DNA of 36,138 nt, taken from NCBI GenBank assembly GCA_910587775.1, contig CAJUNF010000010.1, forward strand, positions 1-36,138, written 5' to 3'. This document shows positions 1 to 7,677 of the stretch, piece by piece. The position numbers and the translations under genes are program-made. Source of the stretch: an uncultured Bacilli bacterium (GTDB taxonomy: Bacteria; Bacillota_I; Bacilli_A; RF39; UBA660). The stretch's first letter is position 1, and each line of letters starts with the position of its first letter. Below the pieces are notes generated by a model, which was not told where the DNA came from, ran no database searches, and saw only the letters and a list, made by a program, of their open reading frames with translations.

Positions 1-18
1 TATCGAGTGGTTTTTTGA

Positions 19-38
19 TTATCTGCTACCGCAGATAA
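19..38. repeat. Perfect 8-bp inverted repeat, function unknown
   Basis: TTATCTGC and GCAGATAA flank a TACC loop. Neither strand has a U-run after the hairpin (the T-run lies on its other side), so it does not look like a normal intrinsic terminator. It lies just downstream of the sigE terminator, where sigG sits in Bacillus, and could belong to the leader of the next gene outside the window. Confidence 0.4.
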
Positions 39-52
39 CATCCTTAAAGGTT

Positions 53-84
53 AATTAAAAAAACGATAAATATTATTATCGTTT
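53..84 (-). terminator. Intrinsic terminator after sigE
   Basis: On the minus strand AAACGATAA pairs with TTATCGTTT across a six-base loop and is followed by a run of Ts. The hairpin touches the sigE stop codon. It is AT-rich but has the standard form and closes the spoIIGA-sigE unit. Confidence 0.7.
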
Positions 85-766
85 AAATCTTCAAAAGTGT
101 TTTTAAATTTTTAATTACCTTTTTTTCTATTCTTGAAATATAGGACTGACTGATACCAAGCATTTCCGCAACTTCTTTTTGAGTATATTCTTCTGTATTA
201 TTTAATCCATATCTAAGAACCATAATTTGCTTATCACGATCACTTAGCTTGTTAATCTCTTTGGATAACAAATTTTTCTCCATATTAGATTCAAATTCTT
301 TTGATACTAAATCATCATCTGTTCCTAAAATATCTTCTAAGTGTAATTCATTTCCTTCTGCATCATAATTTAAGGAATCCTCTAGAGAAATTTCTCCGCG
401 TCTTTTTTTATTTTTTCTTAAAAACATTAAAATTTCATTGGCTATACAACGAGAGGCATAAGTAGCTAATTTAATATTTTTATCAATTTTATAAGTATTA
501 ATTCCTTTTATTAAACCAATAGATCCAATACTTACTAAATCTTCTACTTCATAACCTGTATTTTCGTATTTTTTGGCTAAAAAAACTACTAAACGAAGAT
601 TATGTTCAATTAAAATATTTCTAGCCTCTTCATCTCCTTGGCTTACTTTAATTAAATATTCTAATTCCTTTTCTTTACTAAGTGGGGGTGGCAATTTGTC
701 TGTACTTCCCACAAAGAAACATTCACTGTATTTTTTTCGTAACCATAATAATATTTTTTTTAACAT
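83..766 (-). CDS. sigE: Pro-sigma-E, sporulation sigma factor of the mother cell
   Basis: Sigma-70 family factor closely matching Bacillus SigE, which directs early mother-cell transcription after asymmetric division. Seen: an N-terminal hydrophobic/basic pro-region (MLKKILLWLRKK) ending before the LPPPLS motif; region 2 with NLRLVV, GLIKG and KLATYASRCI; a conserved GNELxLEDILGTDDD linker; and a region 4 helix-turn-helix (TQKEVAEMLGISQSYISRIEKK). In the family, SpoIIGA cleaves the pro-peptide, and the gene encoding it sits directly upstream. I chose the ATG at 766 because AGGAGG lies seven bases upstream; an in-frame ATG at 802 has no comparable site. The start overlaps the spoIIGA stop by seven bases, which suggests translational coupling. 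Confidence 0.95.
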   Translation of the reverse strand: MLKKILLWLRKKYSECFFVGSTDKLPPPLSKEKELEYLIKVSQGDEEARNILIEHNLRLVVFLAKKYENTGYEVEDLVSIGSIGLIKGINTYKIDKNIKLATYASRCIANEILMFLRKNKKRRGEISLEDSLNYDAEGNELHLEDILGTDDDLVSKEFESNMEKNLLSKEINKLSDRDKQIMVLRYGLNNTEEYTQKEVAEMLGISQSYISRIEKKVIKNLKTLLKI

Positions 767-1554
767 AATAAGTCCTCCTGACATTTTGAATTTAATATAC
801 AATTAATCCCGTCAATTTGAAATTTTTCTTCGCTAATTCCAATTAAATATTGTTTTGATTTCATTCCTTTTATTTCTACATATTTAGGTACAATACATTT
901 TAATAAGCCATGATTATTTAAAGAATTATAAGGAACATAAATTATCTTTTCTAAATTAAATCCTTCTAAACTTGTTTTTTCAATTAATATAATAGCCTTG
1001 TTGGTAATTGGATCTAATAATTTATTACCTGTATCTAAAAATGCATTTACTGTTAATTTTTTACCATCTTTAAACGATATTAATAATTCGTAATAATGAT
1101 TGTACTGGCTTCTTAATTTTTTGTTACTTCTTAAATAAATATATAAAATTATTGGAGAAATTATGATTAAGAAAATAAAATTTATGGATAAACCATTATG
1201 AAAAAAAACAATGCCTTCTTGTTTATAGCTAAATTCTATATTCAAATAATACATAAATCCACCAAGAATTGTTCCTGTCATATAAAAATAGATCATGTTT
1301 TCTATAGTGTAACGAATACTTTCAAAATGAAATGTTACGATACAAATAAAAAACGAGGTGATGATTTTTAATAAAATTAAAACTATTTTTGAACAAGGAA
1401 GAAACAATAAAATTAAAGTAAGGGATCCTATTAAAGACCCTAAAGCTATTTTTTTTAACGAAACGTTTCGTTTTAGTGTGTAATTTACTGTCATTAGTAA
1501 AAGAAAATCCATACCAAAATTTAAAAGCGCTATTAAATCAAGATAGATTTTCAT
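760..1554 (-). CDS. spoIIGA: SpoIIGA, membrane aspartic protease activating pro-sigma-E
   Basis: Integral-membrane protease that cleaves pro-sigma-E in the septal membrane in response to forespore SpoIIR (family knowledge). The N-terminal half holds about five hydrophobic segments, starting with MKIYLDLIALLNFGMDFLLL, a hallmark of the family. The C-terminal half has the aspartic-protease motif FLDTGN (Asp near residue 172) followed by LxDPIT, and later the conserved YVPYNSL and LIGIS stretches. Start chosen at 1554 (MKIYLD, preceded by GGTGAT) rather than the in-frame ATG at 1590, which would add residues not seen in the family. The gene order ftsA-ftsZ-spoIIGA-sigE agrees with Bacillus. Confidence 0.93.
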   Translation of the reverse strand: MKIYLDLIALLNFGMDFLLLMTVNYTLKRNVSLKKIALGSLIGSLTLILLFLPCSKIVLILLKIITSFFICIVTFHFESIRYTIENMIYFYMTGTILGGFMYYLNIEFSYKQEGIVFFHNGLSINFIFLIIISPIILYIYLRSNKKLRSQYNHYYELLISFKDGKKLTVNAFLDTGNKLLDPITNKAIILIEKTSLEGFNLEKIIYVPYNSLNNHGLLKCIVPKYVEIKGMKSKQYLIGISEEKFQIDGINCILNSKCQEDLLC

Positions 1555-1569
1555 ATCATCACCATCTTG

Positions 1570-1603
1570 ATTATAAAAAAAAAGAATCATAAAAACTGTC
1601 GAT
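1570..1603 (-). promoter_or_regulatory. Candidate Spo0A-controlled spoIIG promoter
   Basis: The minus strand reads TCGACA, a 21-base spacer, then TATAAT, 15 bases before the spoIIGA start. The -35 element overlaps TGTCGAT (plus strand 1597-1603), a 6/7 match to the Spo0A box TGTCGAA. The Bacillus spoIIG promoter is known for a -35/-10 spacing of 22 bases and Spo0A boxes at its -35. The match here is by inspection only. The resulting 5' leader would be very short. Confidence 0.5.
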
Positions 1604-1616
1604 TCTTATTAGGAAA

Positions 1617-1641
1617 CAAAAAAGATTTCATTTGAAATCTT
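1617..1641 (-). terminator. Intrinsic terminator after ftsZ
   Basis: On the minus strand AAGATTTC pairs with GAAATCTT across an AAAT loop, followed by TTTTGTTT. It overlaps the ftsZ stop codon and separates ftsAZ from spoIIGA-sigE. Confidence 0.75.
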
Positions 1642-2689
1642 AATAGTCATCTCTACTTCTTAAAAAAGGTGGAATGTCATATTCTGAATCCATTGAATTA
1701 TTCATTCTTCTTTTTGGCATATTTTCATCTGAATCTTCTGATTTTCCATCAAATCCAGTTGCTATTACGGTTACAATTACTTCGTCATTTAAATTAGAAT
1801 TTTGAATTGCACCAAAGACAATATTAATATCGCTATTTGCTGCTTCTCTTACTGTTTCAACAGCATCTTCAATTTCAAATAAAGTTAATGAATTTCCACC
1901 AGTAATATTTATAATAGCATCTGTTGCTCCATCGATTGTAGTTTCTAGTAAAGCACTAGATACTGCTTGGCGTGCTGCTTCTACTGCACGGTTTTCACCA
2001 ATTCCCATACCGATTCCAATTAAAGCAGTACCACTTTTTTCCATAACTGTTTTAACATCTGCAAAATCAAGATTGATAACTCCTGTTACAGCAATTAAGT
2101 CTGATATAGATTGAACCCCGCGATGTAATACATTATCTACTTCTTTAAAGGCATCTTGGAAACTAGTGGTTTTATCTATAATATCTCTTAAACGATCATT
2201 TGGAATAATAATTAGAGTATCTACATGTTTCTTTAATTCTTCTAAACCAATTAAAGCATTTTCCATTCTCTTTTTTCCTTCAAAGCGAAAAGGTTTGGTT
2301 ACAATTCCAACGGTTAGAGCTCCCGCTTCTTGGGCAATTTCAGCAATAATTGGTGCAGAACCAGTTCCAGTTCCACCACCAAGACCACATGCAATAAAGA
2401 CCATATCAGCACCTTTTACTGATTCTTCTATTAATGCTTTACTTTCTAATGCTGCCTCACGACCTATTTCAGGATTTGAACCAGCGCCTCGTCCACCTGT
2501 AATGTTTTCTCCAATTTGGATTTTATTTTTTGCTTCTGATGCATTTAACACTTGTAAGTCAGTATTTACAACATAGAATTCAACACCTTGAACTCCTTCT
2601 TCGATCATACGGTTTACTGCGTTACATCCACCACCGCCGCAACCAAATACTTTAATTTTTGCTATTGGGTCTATTTTTAATCCGTCCAT
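1640..2689 (-). CDS. ftsZ: Cell division protein FtsZ
   Basis: Tubulin-like GTPase that forms the cytokinetic Z-ring. Seen: [14 protein letters not shown] near the N-terminus, the GTP-binding signature GGGTGTG near residue 104, the T7-loop region with [11 protein letters not shown], and the conserved C-terminal peptide DIPPFLR near the end, the docking site for FtsA and other partners. The intrinsically disordered linker before this peptide is short, giving 349 residues, at the low end for the family. ATG at 2689 is preceded by AAGGAGAG. It lies 12 bases after ftsA and is surely cotranscribed with it. Confidence 0.98.
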   Translation of the reverse strand: MDGLKIDPIAKIKVFGCGGGGCNAVNRMIEEGVQGVEFYVVNTDLQVLNASEAKNKIQIGENITGGRGAGSNPEIGREAALESKALIEESVKGADMVFIACGLGGGTGTGSAPIIAEIAQEAGALTVGIVTKPFRFEGKKRMENALIGLEELKKHVDTLIIIPNDRLRDIIDKTTSFQDAFKEVDNVLHRGVQSISDLIAVTGVINLDFADVKTVMEKSGTALIGIGMGIGENRAVEAARQAVSSALLETTIDGATDAIINITGGNSLTLFEIEDAVETVREAANSDINIVFGAIQNSNLNDEVIVTVIATGFDGKSEDSDENMPKRRMNNSMDSEYDIPPFLRSRDDY

Positions 2690-2701
2690 AATACACTCTC
2701 C

Positions 2702-3946
2702 TTAATTGTCAAAAAAGTAACCAAACAGTTTTCCTAATACAGAATTTTCAGAAAAATTAATTTTTTTCCCAACACCGCCTAGTTCTTCTTGTTCTTCCAA
2801 ATCAAATATGGAAAATTCTTTATTTCTTAAACGTAATTTACTTTCGTAATATCTTATTAAACCGACTGCTACAGAATATTTATTATTCCGTGCTCCTAGG
2901 TCAGTAACAGTTGCAATTTTTGCATGATGCCCAAAGACACTTTCCGTTACAAGAGAAAAATCAGGCATTTCCGTTACTCCTCCTGTTATCATTATATAAT
3001 GAATTTCTTTCTTTGTTAAGAGGTTAATTTCTTTTTTTGCTATCTTTAAAATTTCTTCTAAACGACTTTGTGCAATACTACTTACTTCATATTGATCTAA
3101 AATGATGTTTTCTCCAAGTTTATTTGTAAGTTCCATTTTATTGGATGGATTAGCAAGTCTATTGTGTGCCAAACAAAGATGTTCTTTTACATTTTTAGCT
3201 TCATTTTTGGTTAATTTATAAACATAAGAAATATCATTATCTATATTTTTTCCACCAACTTCAATTACTGAAGTATTTAATAATACACCTTTATTAAATA
3301 CTGAAATAGTTGTAGTTTCACTTCCTATATTTAGGATAACACCAACATCATTTTTCATCGTATCATTTTTTAAACAAGCATAATCTCCTAATGAAGTTAA
3401 GGAAATATCAATTACTTCAACTCCCAATTTTTCAATACAATCAATAAGTGGATGAACGTTTCTTTTTGGAACTGTAACAAGTACAGTTTTCACTTTTAAG
3501 CTTTCTGCATTTAAATTAAGTGGATTTGGAACAATCTCTTCCTCATTTATTTTAAAATTAATAGGTATAATGCTTGCTAATTCCTCATCCATACTAATTT
3601 GATTATAGCTTGCTGCTTGCATAGCACGAATAATATCTACACTGCGAATTATTTGATCTGGTGAGGTTATAGTTGTACTTCCTTCACTTATTAGAAATGA
3701 AGCATTTTGACTTGGAACGCTTGCAATTACTTTTTTTATTGGCAACCCTACCATAGCTTCTGATTTTTCTAACACATTTTTTAAAGAGTCTATTACTAGA
3801 TCAGGATCTGTTACAAAACCATTTTTAATACCTTCAGAAACGCATTCTGAAACAGCTAAAATATTTAATTTATTACGAAAAAATTCTCCAACTACTAATT
3901 TTAGACTATTGGAACCCATATCGATACTAGCAATAACTTTTCTCAT
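2702..3946 (-). CDS. ftsA: Cell division protein FtsA
   Basis: Actin-like ATPase that tethers FtsZ to the membrane. The N-terminus has the phosphate-1 motif (ASIDMGSNSLKLVVGE); NIGSETTTISVF is the phosphate-2 region and ITGGVTEMPDF the adenosine region. The last residues (SVLGKLFGYFF) form an amphipathic helix that matches the family's membrane-targeting sequence. Length (414) is normal. The start at 3946 is preceded by AGGAGAGC. ftsZ follows after 12 bases. Upstream division genes such as ftsQ/divIB are not here; the preceding gene is an unrelated HD hydrolase with its own terminator. Confidence 0.95.
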   Translation of the reverse strand: MRKVIASIDMGSNSLKLVVGEFFRNKLNILAVSECVSEGIKNGFVTDPDLVIDSLKNVLEKSEAMVGLPIKKVIASVPSQNASFLISEGSTTITSPDQIIRSVDIIRAMQAASYNQISMDEELASIIPINFKINEEEIVPNPLNLNAESLKVKTVLVTVPKRNVHPLIDCIEKLGVEVIDISLTSLGDYACLKNDTMKNDVGVILNIGSETTTISVFNKGVLLNTSVIEVGGKNIDNDISYVYKLTKNEAKNVKEHLCLAHNRLANPSNKMELTNKLGENIILDQYEVSSIAQSRLEEILKIAKKEINLLTKKEIHYIMITGGVTEMPDFSLVTESVFGHHAKIATVTDLGARNNKYSVAVGLIRYYESKLRLRNKEFSIFDLEEQEELGGVGKKINFSENSVLGKLFGYFFDN

Positions 3947-3975
3947 AGCGCTCTCCTATTTTCATTCTATTAGTA

Positions 3976-4004
3976 ATTATACAGAAAAAACAAACAAACT
4001 TCAA
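3976..4004 (-). promoter_or_regulatory. Probable ftsA promoter
   Basis: The minus strand reads TTGAAG, 17 bases, TATAAT, about 30 bases upstream of the ftsA start. The -35 lies inside the preceding terminator hairpin, a compact arrangement seen repeatedly in this window. Confidence 0.5.
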
Positions 4005-4015
4005 GATACTTGAAG
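3985..4015 (-). terminator. Intrinsic terminator after the HD hydrolase gene
   Basis: Minus strand CTTCAAG-TAT-CTTGAAG followed by TTTGTTTGTTTTTT. It lies 43 bases after the stop of the gene at 4058-4732. Confidence 0.75.
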
Positions 4016-4057
4016 CTCGTTAATTAAAATAATAGTAATTGTAATAAATTATTCTTT

Positions 4058-4732
4058 TTAAACTTTATCTAGATGATCCTCTAAATATTTATTCCATAGA
4101 GGGACATTTTCTTCATCAAAAAAATGATATAAAAACTCAACAATAATTTTATGTCTTTCTTCTGCTTCTTCTACACCTGCTTTTGTAAGCATTAAATTTT
4201 TATATTTTAACAATACTTCAATAATAAAATTAATTGTACTTGCAGTTTTTTGCATTTGATAGTTATAGCTTGTATCGTCTATTGGAAATATATTTTTTTC
4301 AAAAAATGGACGATCAATTTTTAATCCAAATTGATATACTCTTAGAATTCCAATTGCACCAAGAGCATCACACATATCGGCATCAGAAACAATTTTTCCC
4401 TCAATCGTTTCTGGTGTTATACCTTTTAGGCGTTTACTATAACCAATACATTTTAAAGATTTGCACACTTTTTCTTGAGTTTCTGAACTAACATTTATAC
4501 TTTCCATAATTTTTTTGGCATTAGTTAAATTTTTTTCACTTTCTTCACCAAACAATTTATAATCGTCTACATCATGTAGGAGTGCAATCAAAGCAACGAT
4601 TTCTTTATTAGCAATTTCCTTTTCTGCAAATTTTAAAGATAAATTTAATACTCTATTAACATGATCCATACCATGACCAGATGCATCTTTATCTAATAAC
4701 TTGCCTACTTGTTTTTTTACTTCTTCTATCAT
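4058..4732 (-). CDS. HD-domain phosphohydrolase (YpgQ/YedJ-like)
   Basis: HD superfamily metal-dependent hydrolase. Metal-ligand pattern visible: H24 in MDHVNRV, H53-D54 in LLHDVDD and D117 in SDADMCDALG, the H...HD...D arrangement. The spacing and the SDADxxDALGAIG signature resemble the YpgQ/YedJ group, some of which hydrolyse nucleoside triphosphates to monophosphates; the substrate here is not known. Length 224 is typical. A strong AGGAGG precedes the ATG. It is monocistronic, with a terminator on each side. Confidence 0.8.
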   Translation of the reverse strand: MIEEVKKQVGKLLDKDASGHGMDHVNRVLNLSLKFAEKEIANKEIVALIALLHDVDDYKLFGEESEKNLTNAKKIMESINVSSETQEKVCKSLKCIGYSKRLKGITPETIEGKIVSDADMCDALGAIGILRVYQFGLKIDRPFFEKNIFPIDDTSYNYQMQKTASTINFIIEVLLKYKNLMLTKAGVEEAEERHKIIVEFLYHFFDEENVPLWNKYLEDHLDKV

Positions 4733-4801
4733 AAAAGATACCTCCTATTTTTATTTCATTATACCATGTCATAAAAATTTGTCATTTATGTCTTATTGAG
4801 C

Positions 4802-4829
4802 AAAAAAACACCTCATTTTTTGAAGTGTT
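4802..4829 (-). terminator. Intrinsic terminator of infC-rpmI-rplT
   Basis: Minus strand AACACTTCA pairs with TGAGGTGTT (one G-U) across five As and is followed by TTTTT. It lies just past the rplT stop. Confidence 0.85.
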
Positions 4830-4835
4830 TTTATT

Positions 4836-5384
4836 TTATTTTAAATTTGCTAATAGTTCATCTTTTTTCATTGAACTATAACCTTTGATTCCTTGGTCTT
4901 TTGCAACAGCTTTTAATTCTGTTAAATTCATAGAACTATAATCTTTTGAAGCACTTTTTTCTTTTACTTCTTTTTTTGGAGTTTCACTTGCACTTTTTTT
5001 AACTTCTTTTGGTGCAACTTTACTACCAGATTTTAAAGCTTCTTTTGCAATATTTACTAAACTTGTAAAAGCTTCCATATTATCAATTGCAAGTTCAGAT
5101 AACATTTTTCTATTTACTTCAATTCCTGCAATAGAAAGTCCATTCATAAATTTTGAATAACTAATATCATTCATTCTACAAGCTGCATTGATACGAGTAA
5201 TCCATAATCTTCTAAAGTTTCTTTTATTTTGTTTTCTATCACGATAAGCATAAGCTCCACTATGGAATAATTGCTCTTGTGCAGTTTTATATAATCTATG
5301 TTTAGATCCAAAATATCCTTTTGCTTGTTTTAATACTTTACGACGTCTTGTTTTTGAAACAGACCCACCTTTAACTCTTGCCAT
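4836..5384 (-). CDS. rplT: Ribosomal protein L20 with C-terminal Rho_N/SAP-like extension
   Basis: The first ~118 residues are a standard L20 ([31 protein letters not shown]...[11 protein letters not shown]), the early-assembly 23S rRNA binder and, in Bacillus, the autoregulator of this operon. The protein then continues for about 64 residues: a charged Lys/Ser/Glu linker and a terminal helix-loop-helix ([17 protein letters not shown] then [10 protein letters not shown]) like the nucleic-acid-binding Rho_N/SAP fold. L20 normally ends near residue 118, so this is a genuine fusion. The start is preceded by AAGGTGAG. It is the third gene of infC-rpmI-rplT, 14 bases after rpmI. Confidence 0.95.
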   Translation of the reverse strand: MARVKGGSVSKTRRRKVLKQAKGYFGSKHRLYKTAQEQLFHSGAYAYRDRKQNKRNFRRLWITRINAACRMNDISYSKFMNGLSIAGIEVNRKMLSELAIDNMEAFTSLVNIAKEALKSGSKVAPKEVKKSASETPKKEVKEKSASKDYSSMNLTELKAVAKDQGIKGYSSMKKDELLANLK

Positions 5385-5398
5385 TATTACTCACCTTA

Positions 5399-5596
5399 TT
5401 AGATGACAGACTTAATTCTGTCAGCTTCTCCTTTACTTAATACTCCCTTAGATCTTCTTTGTCTAACTTGTTTTGAACTATCTTTATTTGTTTTATGGTT
5501 ACCATTTGATAGTTTATAAGTTAACGTTCCATTTTTTTTCTTTTTAAATACTTTACTACTAGCTTTATGTGTTTTTTGTTTTCCACCTTTTGCCAT
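5399..5596 (-). CDS. rpmI: Ribosomal protein L35
   Basis: Short basic protein of 65 residues (MAKGGKQKTHKASSKVF...) with the family's conserved K-x-K-T-x-K start and the RxRRSKGVLSKGEADRIK region near the C-terminus. Length is exactly that of the family. An AGAAGGAAG site precedes the ATG. It lies between infC and rplT in the classic infC-rpmI-rplT order, with intervals under 20 bases. Confidence 0.97.
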   Translation of the reverse strand: MAKGGKQKTHKASSKVFKKKKNGTLTYKLSNGNHKTNKDSSKQVRQRRSKGVLSKGEADRIKSVI

Positions 5597-5613
5597 TTTA
5601 ACTTCCTTCTTTC

Positions 5614-6138
5614 TTATTTTTTTGGTGCTAAAAGCATGTACATAACGCGACCTTCCATTTTTGGAGCAGTCTCAACTATACTTACTTCGCTTAAATTTTC
5701 AGCAAATTTATTTAATACGTCACGACCTAGTTCTGGATGAGCCATTTGTCTTCCTTTAAAACGAACTTGAGCTTTTATTTTATGACCTTTTTCCAAATAC
5801 ATTTTTGCATTTCTTGCACGCGTTTCGAAATCATGAATGTCAATTACTACAGAAAGACGATACTCTTTAATTTCTTTATTAGTTTCTCTTTGACGTTTTT
5901 GAGCTTCTTTTTGTTTCTTTTGTTTTTCATATTTAAACTTGTTATAATCCATGATTTTTCCAACTGCTGGTGTACTATTACCACTCATTAAGACTAAATC
6001 AAGTCCTGCATAATTTGCAAGTGTTAGAGCATCTGTTAAGTTTTTCACACCCATTTGTTCTCCATTTGGACCAATAACCATAAGTTCGCTTACTTTTATT
6101 TCTTCATTCACTTTTAAGTCGTTTTTGTTATTTGCTAT
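5614..6138 (-). CDS. infC: Translation initiation factor IF-3, probable ATA (or ATT) start
   Basis: IF-3 binds the 30S subunit and discriminates start codons. Seen: VNEEIKVSELMVIGPNGEQMG (N-domain), a lysine-rich linker helix around KYEKQKKQKEAQ, then the C-domain with KEYRLSVVIDIHDFETRARNAKMYLEKGHKIKAQVRFKGRQM. The first ordinary start in frame is GTG at 6111, but it has no Shine-Dalgarno sequence. The frame stays open upstream, and GGAGGTG lies at the right distance from ATA at 6138 (or, too close, ATT at 6144), adding IANNKNDLK. IF-3 genes are known for AUU starts that allow autocontrol, so a non-AUG start is favoured here. It is the first gene of the operon behind an attenuator leader. 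Confidence 0.93.
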   Translation of the reverse strand: MANNKNDLKVNEEIKVSELMVIGPNGEQMGVKNLTDALTLANYAGLDLVLMSGNSTPAVGKIMDYNKFKYEKQKKQKEAQKRQRETNKEIKEYRLSVVIDIHDFETRARNAKMYLEKGHKIKAQVRFKGRQMAHPELGRDVLNKFAENLSEVSIVETAPKMEGRVMYMLLAPKK

Positions 6139-6292
6139 TGTAATGCACCTCCATACATTATAAAAGGTAGATACTATGTATCCACCCTAAAATTAAAATT
6201 CAAACTCAAATTTCATCTTCGGCATCAACCCATGTTTATACAACATCAGGTGAATGGTGGATCCATTTCTTTCCTTTTTCATAACGATATTC
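6139..6292 (-). ncRNA. infC-rpmI-rplT leader, L20-leader-like attenuator
   Basis: About 150 nt between the promoter and infC. A terminator hairpin (6166-6186: GGTGGATAC/GTATCTACC, one G-U, followed by TTTT on the minus strand) shares its 5' arm with a competing long-range helix: ATCCACC at 6256-6262 (minus strand) pairs with GGTGGAT at 6180-6186. A further hairpin (ATGTT-GTATA-AACAT) lies between the two arms. This terminator/antiterminator logic fits the Bacillus L20 leader, in which L20 binding promotes premature termination. I assign it by position and folding, not by a covariance search. Confidence 0.75.
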
Positions 6293-6321
6293 ATTATAAT
6301 CGCTAATTATGACTTTGTCAA
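6293..6321 (-). promoter_or_regulatory. Consensus sigma-A promoter for infC-rpmI-rplT
   Basis: The minus strand reads TTGACA, 17 bases, TATAAT: perfect hexamers and ideal spacing. It starts the ribosomal-protein leader RNA described above. Confidence 0.93.
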
Positions 6322-6359
6322 GAATTTAATTTTTTAAATAAAATTTTCATAGTTCGATT

Positions 6360-7187
6360 TCAAGCACATTTACTTTTTGTACGTTTCGCTTTATAAGTAT
6401 CTATTATTTTATAAGTTATTAAAAACAGAAATCCAATGATAATAAATACAATTCCTGAACTTAAAAATTTATTTTTTAAAGATATTAGATCAAATGGTAA
6501 AAATTCAAAAATATTTTGAAGAGATGATAGTCTAAAAATTTGGTATGTTAATAATAATGTTAATCCGCTAAAAATGATAATTCCTCCTATTGAGAAAAAA
6601 AATTCTTTTCGGTATGTAATTGCCATTATTACTATCAAAGAAATCATAATTACAATAAAACTATAATAAACTGTATCATTTAAAAGAAAGCGAAACCATC
6701 CAAAAAAAGAAATATTTTGATGTATTATTTTTAATGCTGTCTTTAATTTTCCTGTTATATCATTTAAAAAAATATTTATTTTATCCATTGATAAATTTTT
6801 ATTATATTTTTTGTTGTAGGCATTCACACCTTTTATCATAATTTCTTTTATTTTGTCTTCTGGTATTTCAGGAACATCCTCACCATTTTTAGCTGTTTCA
6901 ATAAATGAATTAATATATTCATTAACCAGTTCTTTTTGTTCTATTTCTACTTCATTTAATATTTCAATTGGAATATCATATTCTTTTAAATATTCATCTA
7001 ACCAATCATGAATATCTCCACTAGAATATTTGGTCAACTTTTTTATTTCTTCTAAATTAAAATCATTTAAATCTTTAGCACTTACATTTTCTATAAATAA
7101 TCCCCTTAAAAAGCTTAAGTAAGCTACTATGATAATACAAAGAAATAAAAGTACATTTAACACTGTTTTGGCAATTCTTTTTAGCAT
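6360..7187 (-). CDS. Membrane protein of unknown function
   Basis: I do not recognise this 275-residue protein. It has an N-terminal membrane segment (about 7-29), an acidic, mostly helical extracytoplasmic region (about 35-160; EVEIEQKELVNEYINSF, DVPEIPEDKIKE), and three further hydrophobic segments (about 175-260) before a basic tail. This topology would place the acidic domain outside the cell. AAGGAT precedes the ATG. It sits between the sufU terminator and the infC promoter, in the place where sufB is often found after sufU, but it has no resemblance to SufB. Confidence 0.75.
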   Translation of the reverse strand: MLKRIAKTVLNVLLFLCIIIVAYLSFLRGLFIENVSAKDLNDFNLEEIKKLTKYSSGDIHDWLDEYLKEYDIPIEILNEVEIEQKELVNEYINSFIETAKNGEDVPEIPEDKIKEIMIKGVNAYNKKYNKNLSMDKINIFLNDITGKLKTALKIIHQNISFFGWFRFLLNDTVYYSFIVIMISLIVIMAITYRKEFFFSIGGIIIFSGLTLLLTYQIFRLSSLQNIFEFLPFDLISLKNKFLSSGIVFIIIGFLFLITYKIIDTYKAKRTKSKCA

Positions 7188-7228
7188 TTTGAATCCTTCT
7201 TTCTAAGGCTATTATAACTTTTTTAAAC

Positions 7229-7256
7229 ATAAAAAGCACGAGAAAGTCTCGTACTT
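7229..7256 (-). terminator. Intrinsic terminator of the suf operon
   Basis: On the minus strand AAGTACGAGA pairs with TCTCGTGCTT (one G-U) across CTT, then TTTTTATG. It abuts the sufU stop, so the suf transcript ends without a sufB. Confidence 0.85.
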
Positions 7257-7677
7257 AATTAAATTGATCTAATATTTTTTTGATTCCTTTATAAGGAAGT
7301 AAAGCACAGTTTTTACGATTATTTTGTTTGTATACCTCATTGTAAGCAAGAGCTTCTTTTAATATTTCTTCATTATAAGGAATTTCATTAATCATATTCT
7401 CAAAATTTTCTACATATATTTTTGCTTCTTCAATTGTCTTTCCAATCAAATTCGTAATCATTATAGAGCAAGAAGACGTACTAATAGCACATGCTTCTCC
7501 ATCAAATGTAATGTCTTTTATTTTTTGGTCTTCTATTTTTATAAAAAGATCTAAATTATCAATACAAGAAGCATTATTAGTATTTACTTTTTCATAAGTG
7601 TCATCTTTCATTGTTTTTTTATTTCTTGGATTTTGATAATGTTCCATGATAATTTCTCTTCTTAGATTCTCATCCAT
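7255..7677 (-). CDS. sufU: SufU, zinc-dependent sulfurtransferase of the SUF system
   Basis: IscU-like protein that accepts persulfide sulfur from SufS and passes it to the SufBCD scaffold. Metal-site residues are in the family positions: C38 and D40 (ASCID), C63 (EACAIS) and C124 (NCALLPYKG). The usual NPTCGD motif has drifted to NNASCID but keeps Cys and Asp. Length 140 is normal. Its start abuts the sufS stop with no gap. It is the last gene of sufC-sufD-sufS-sufU. Confidence 0.92.
   Translation of the reverse strand: MDENLRREIIMEHYQNPRNKKTMKDDTYEKVNTNNASCIDNLDLFIKIEDQKIKDITFDGEACAISTSSCSIMITNLIGKTIEEAKIYVENFENMINEIPYNEEILKEALAYNEVYKQNNRKNCALLPYKGIKKILDQFN

Noticed and set aside
1582..1607. 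AAGAATC/GATTCTT hairpin followed by Ts as a terminator before spoIIGA
   Set aside because: It overlaps the proposed spoIIG promoter and a clear terminator for ftsZ lies just upstream, so I give the promoter reading priority.
2166..2576. 136-residue plus-strand open frame opposite ftsZ
   Set aside because: Antisense shadow of ftsZ: no ribosome site, no promoter and a composition set by the opposite strand.
83..4732. Mycoplasma-type genetic code (TGA as Trp) suggested by the high AT content
   Set aside because: TGA serves as a real stop in several genes (for example at 6360 and at the polymerase/YolD overlap), and Trp is coded by TGG.
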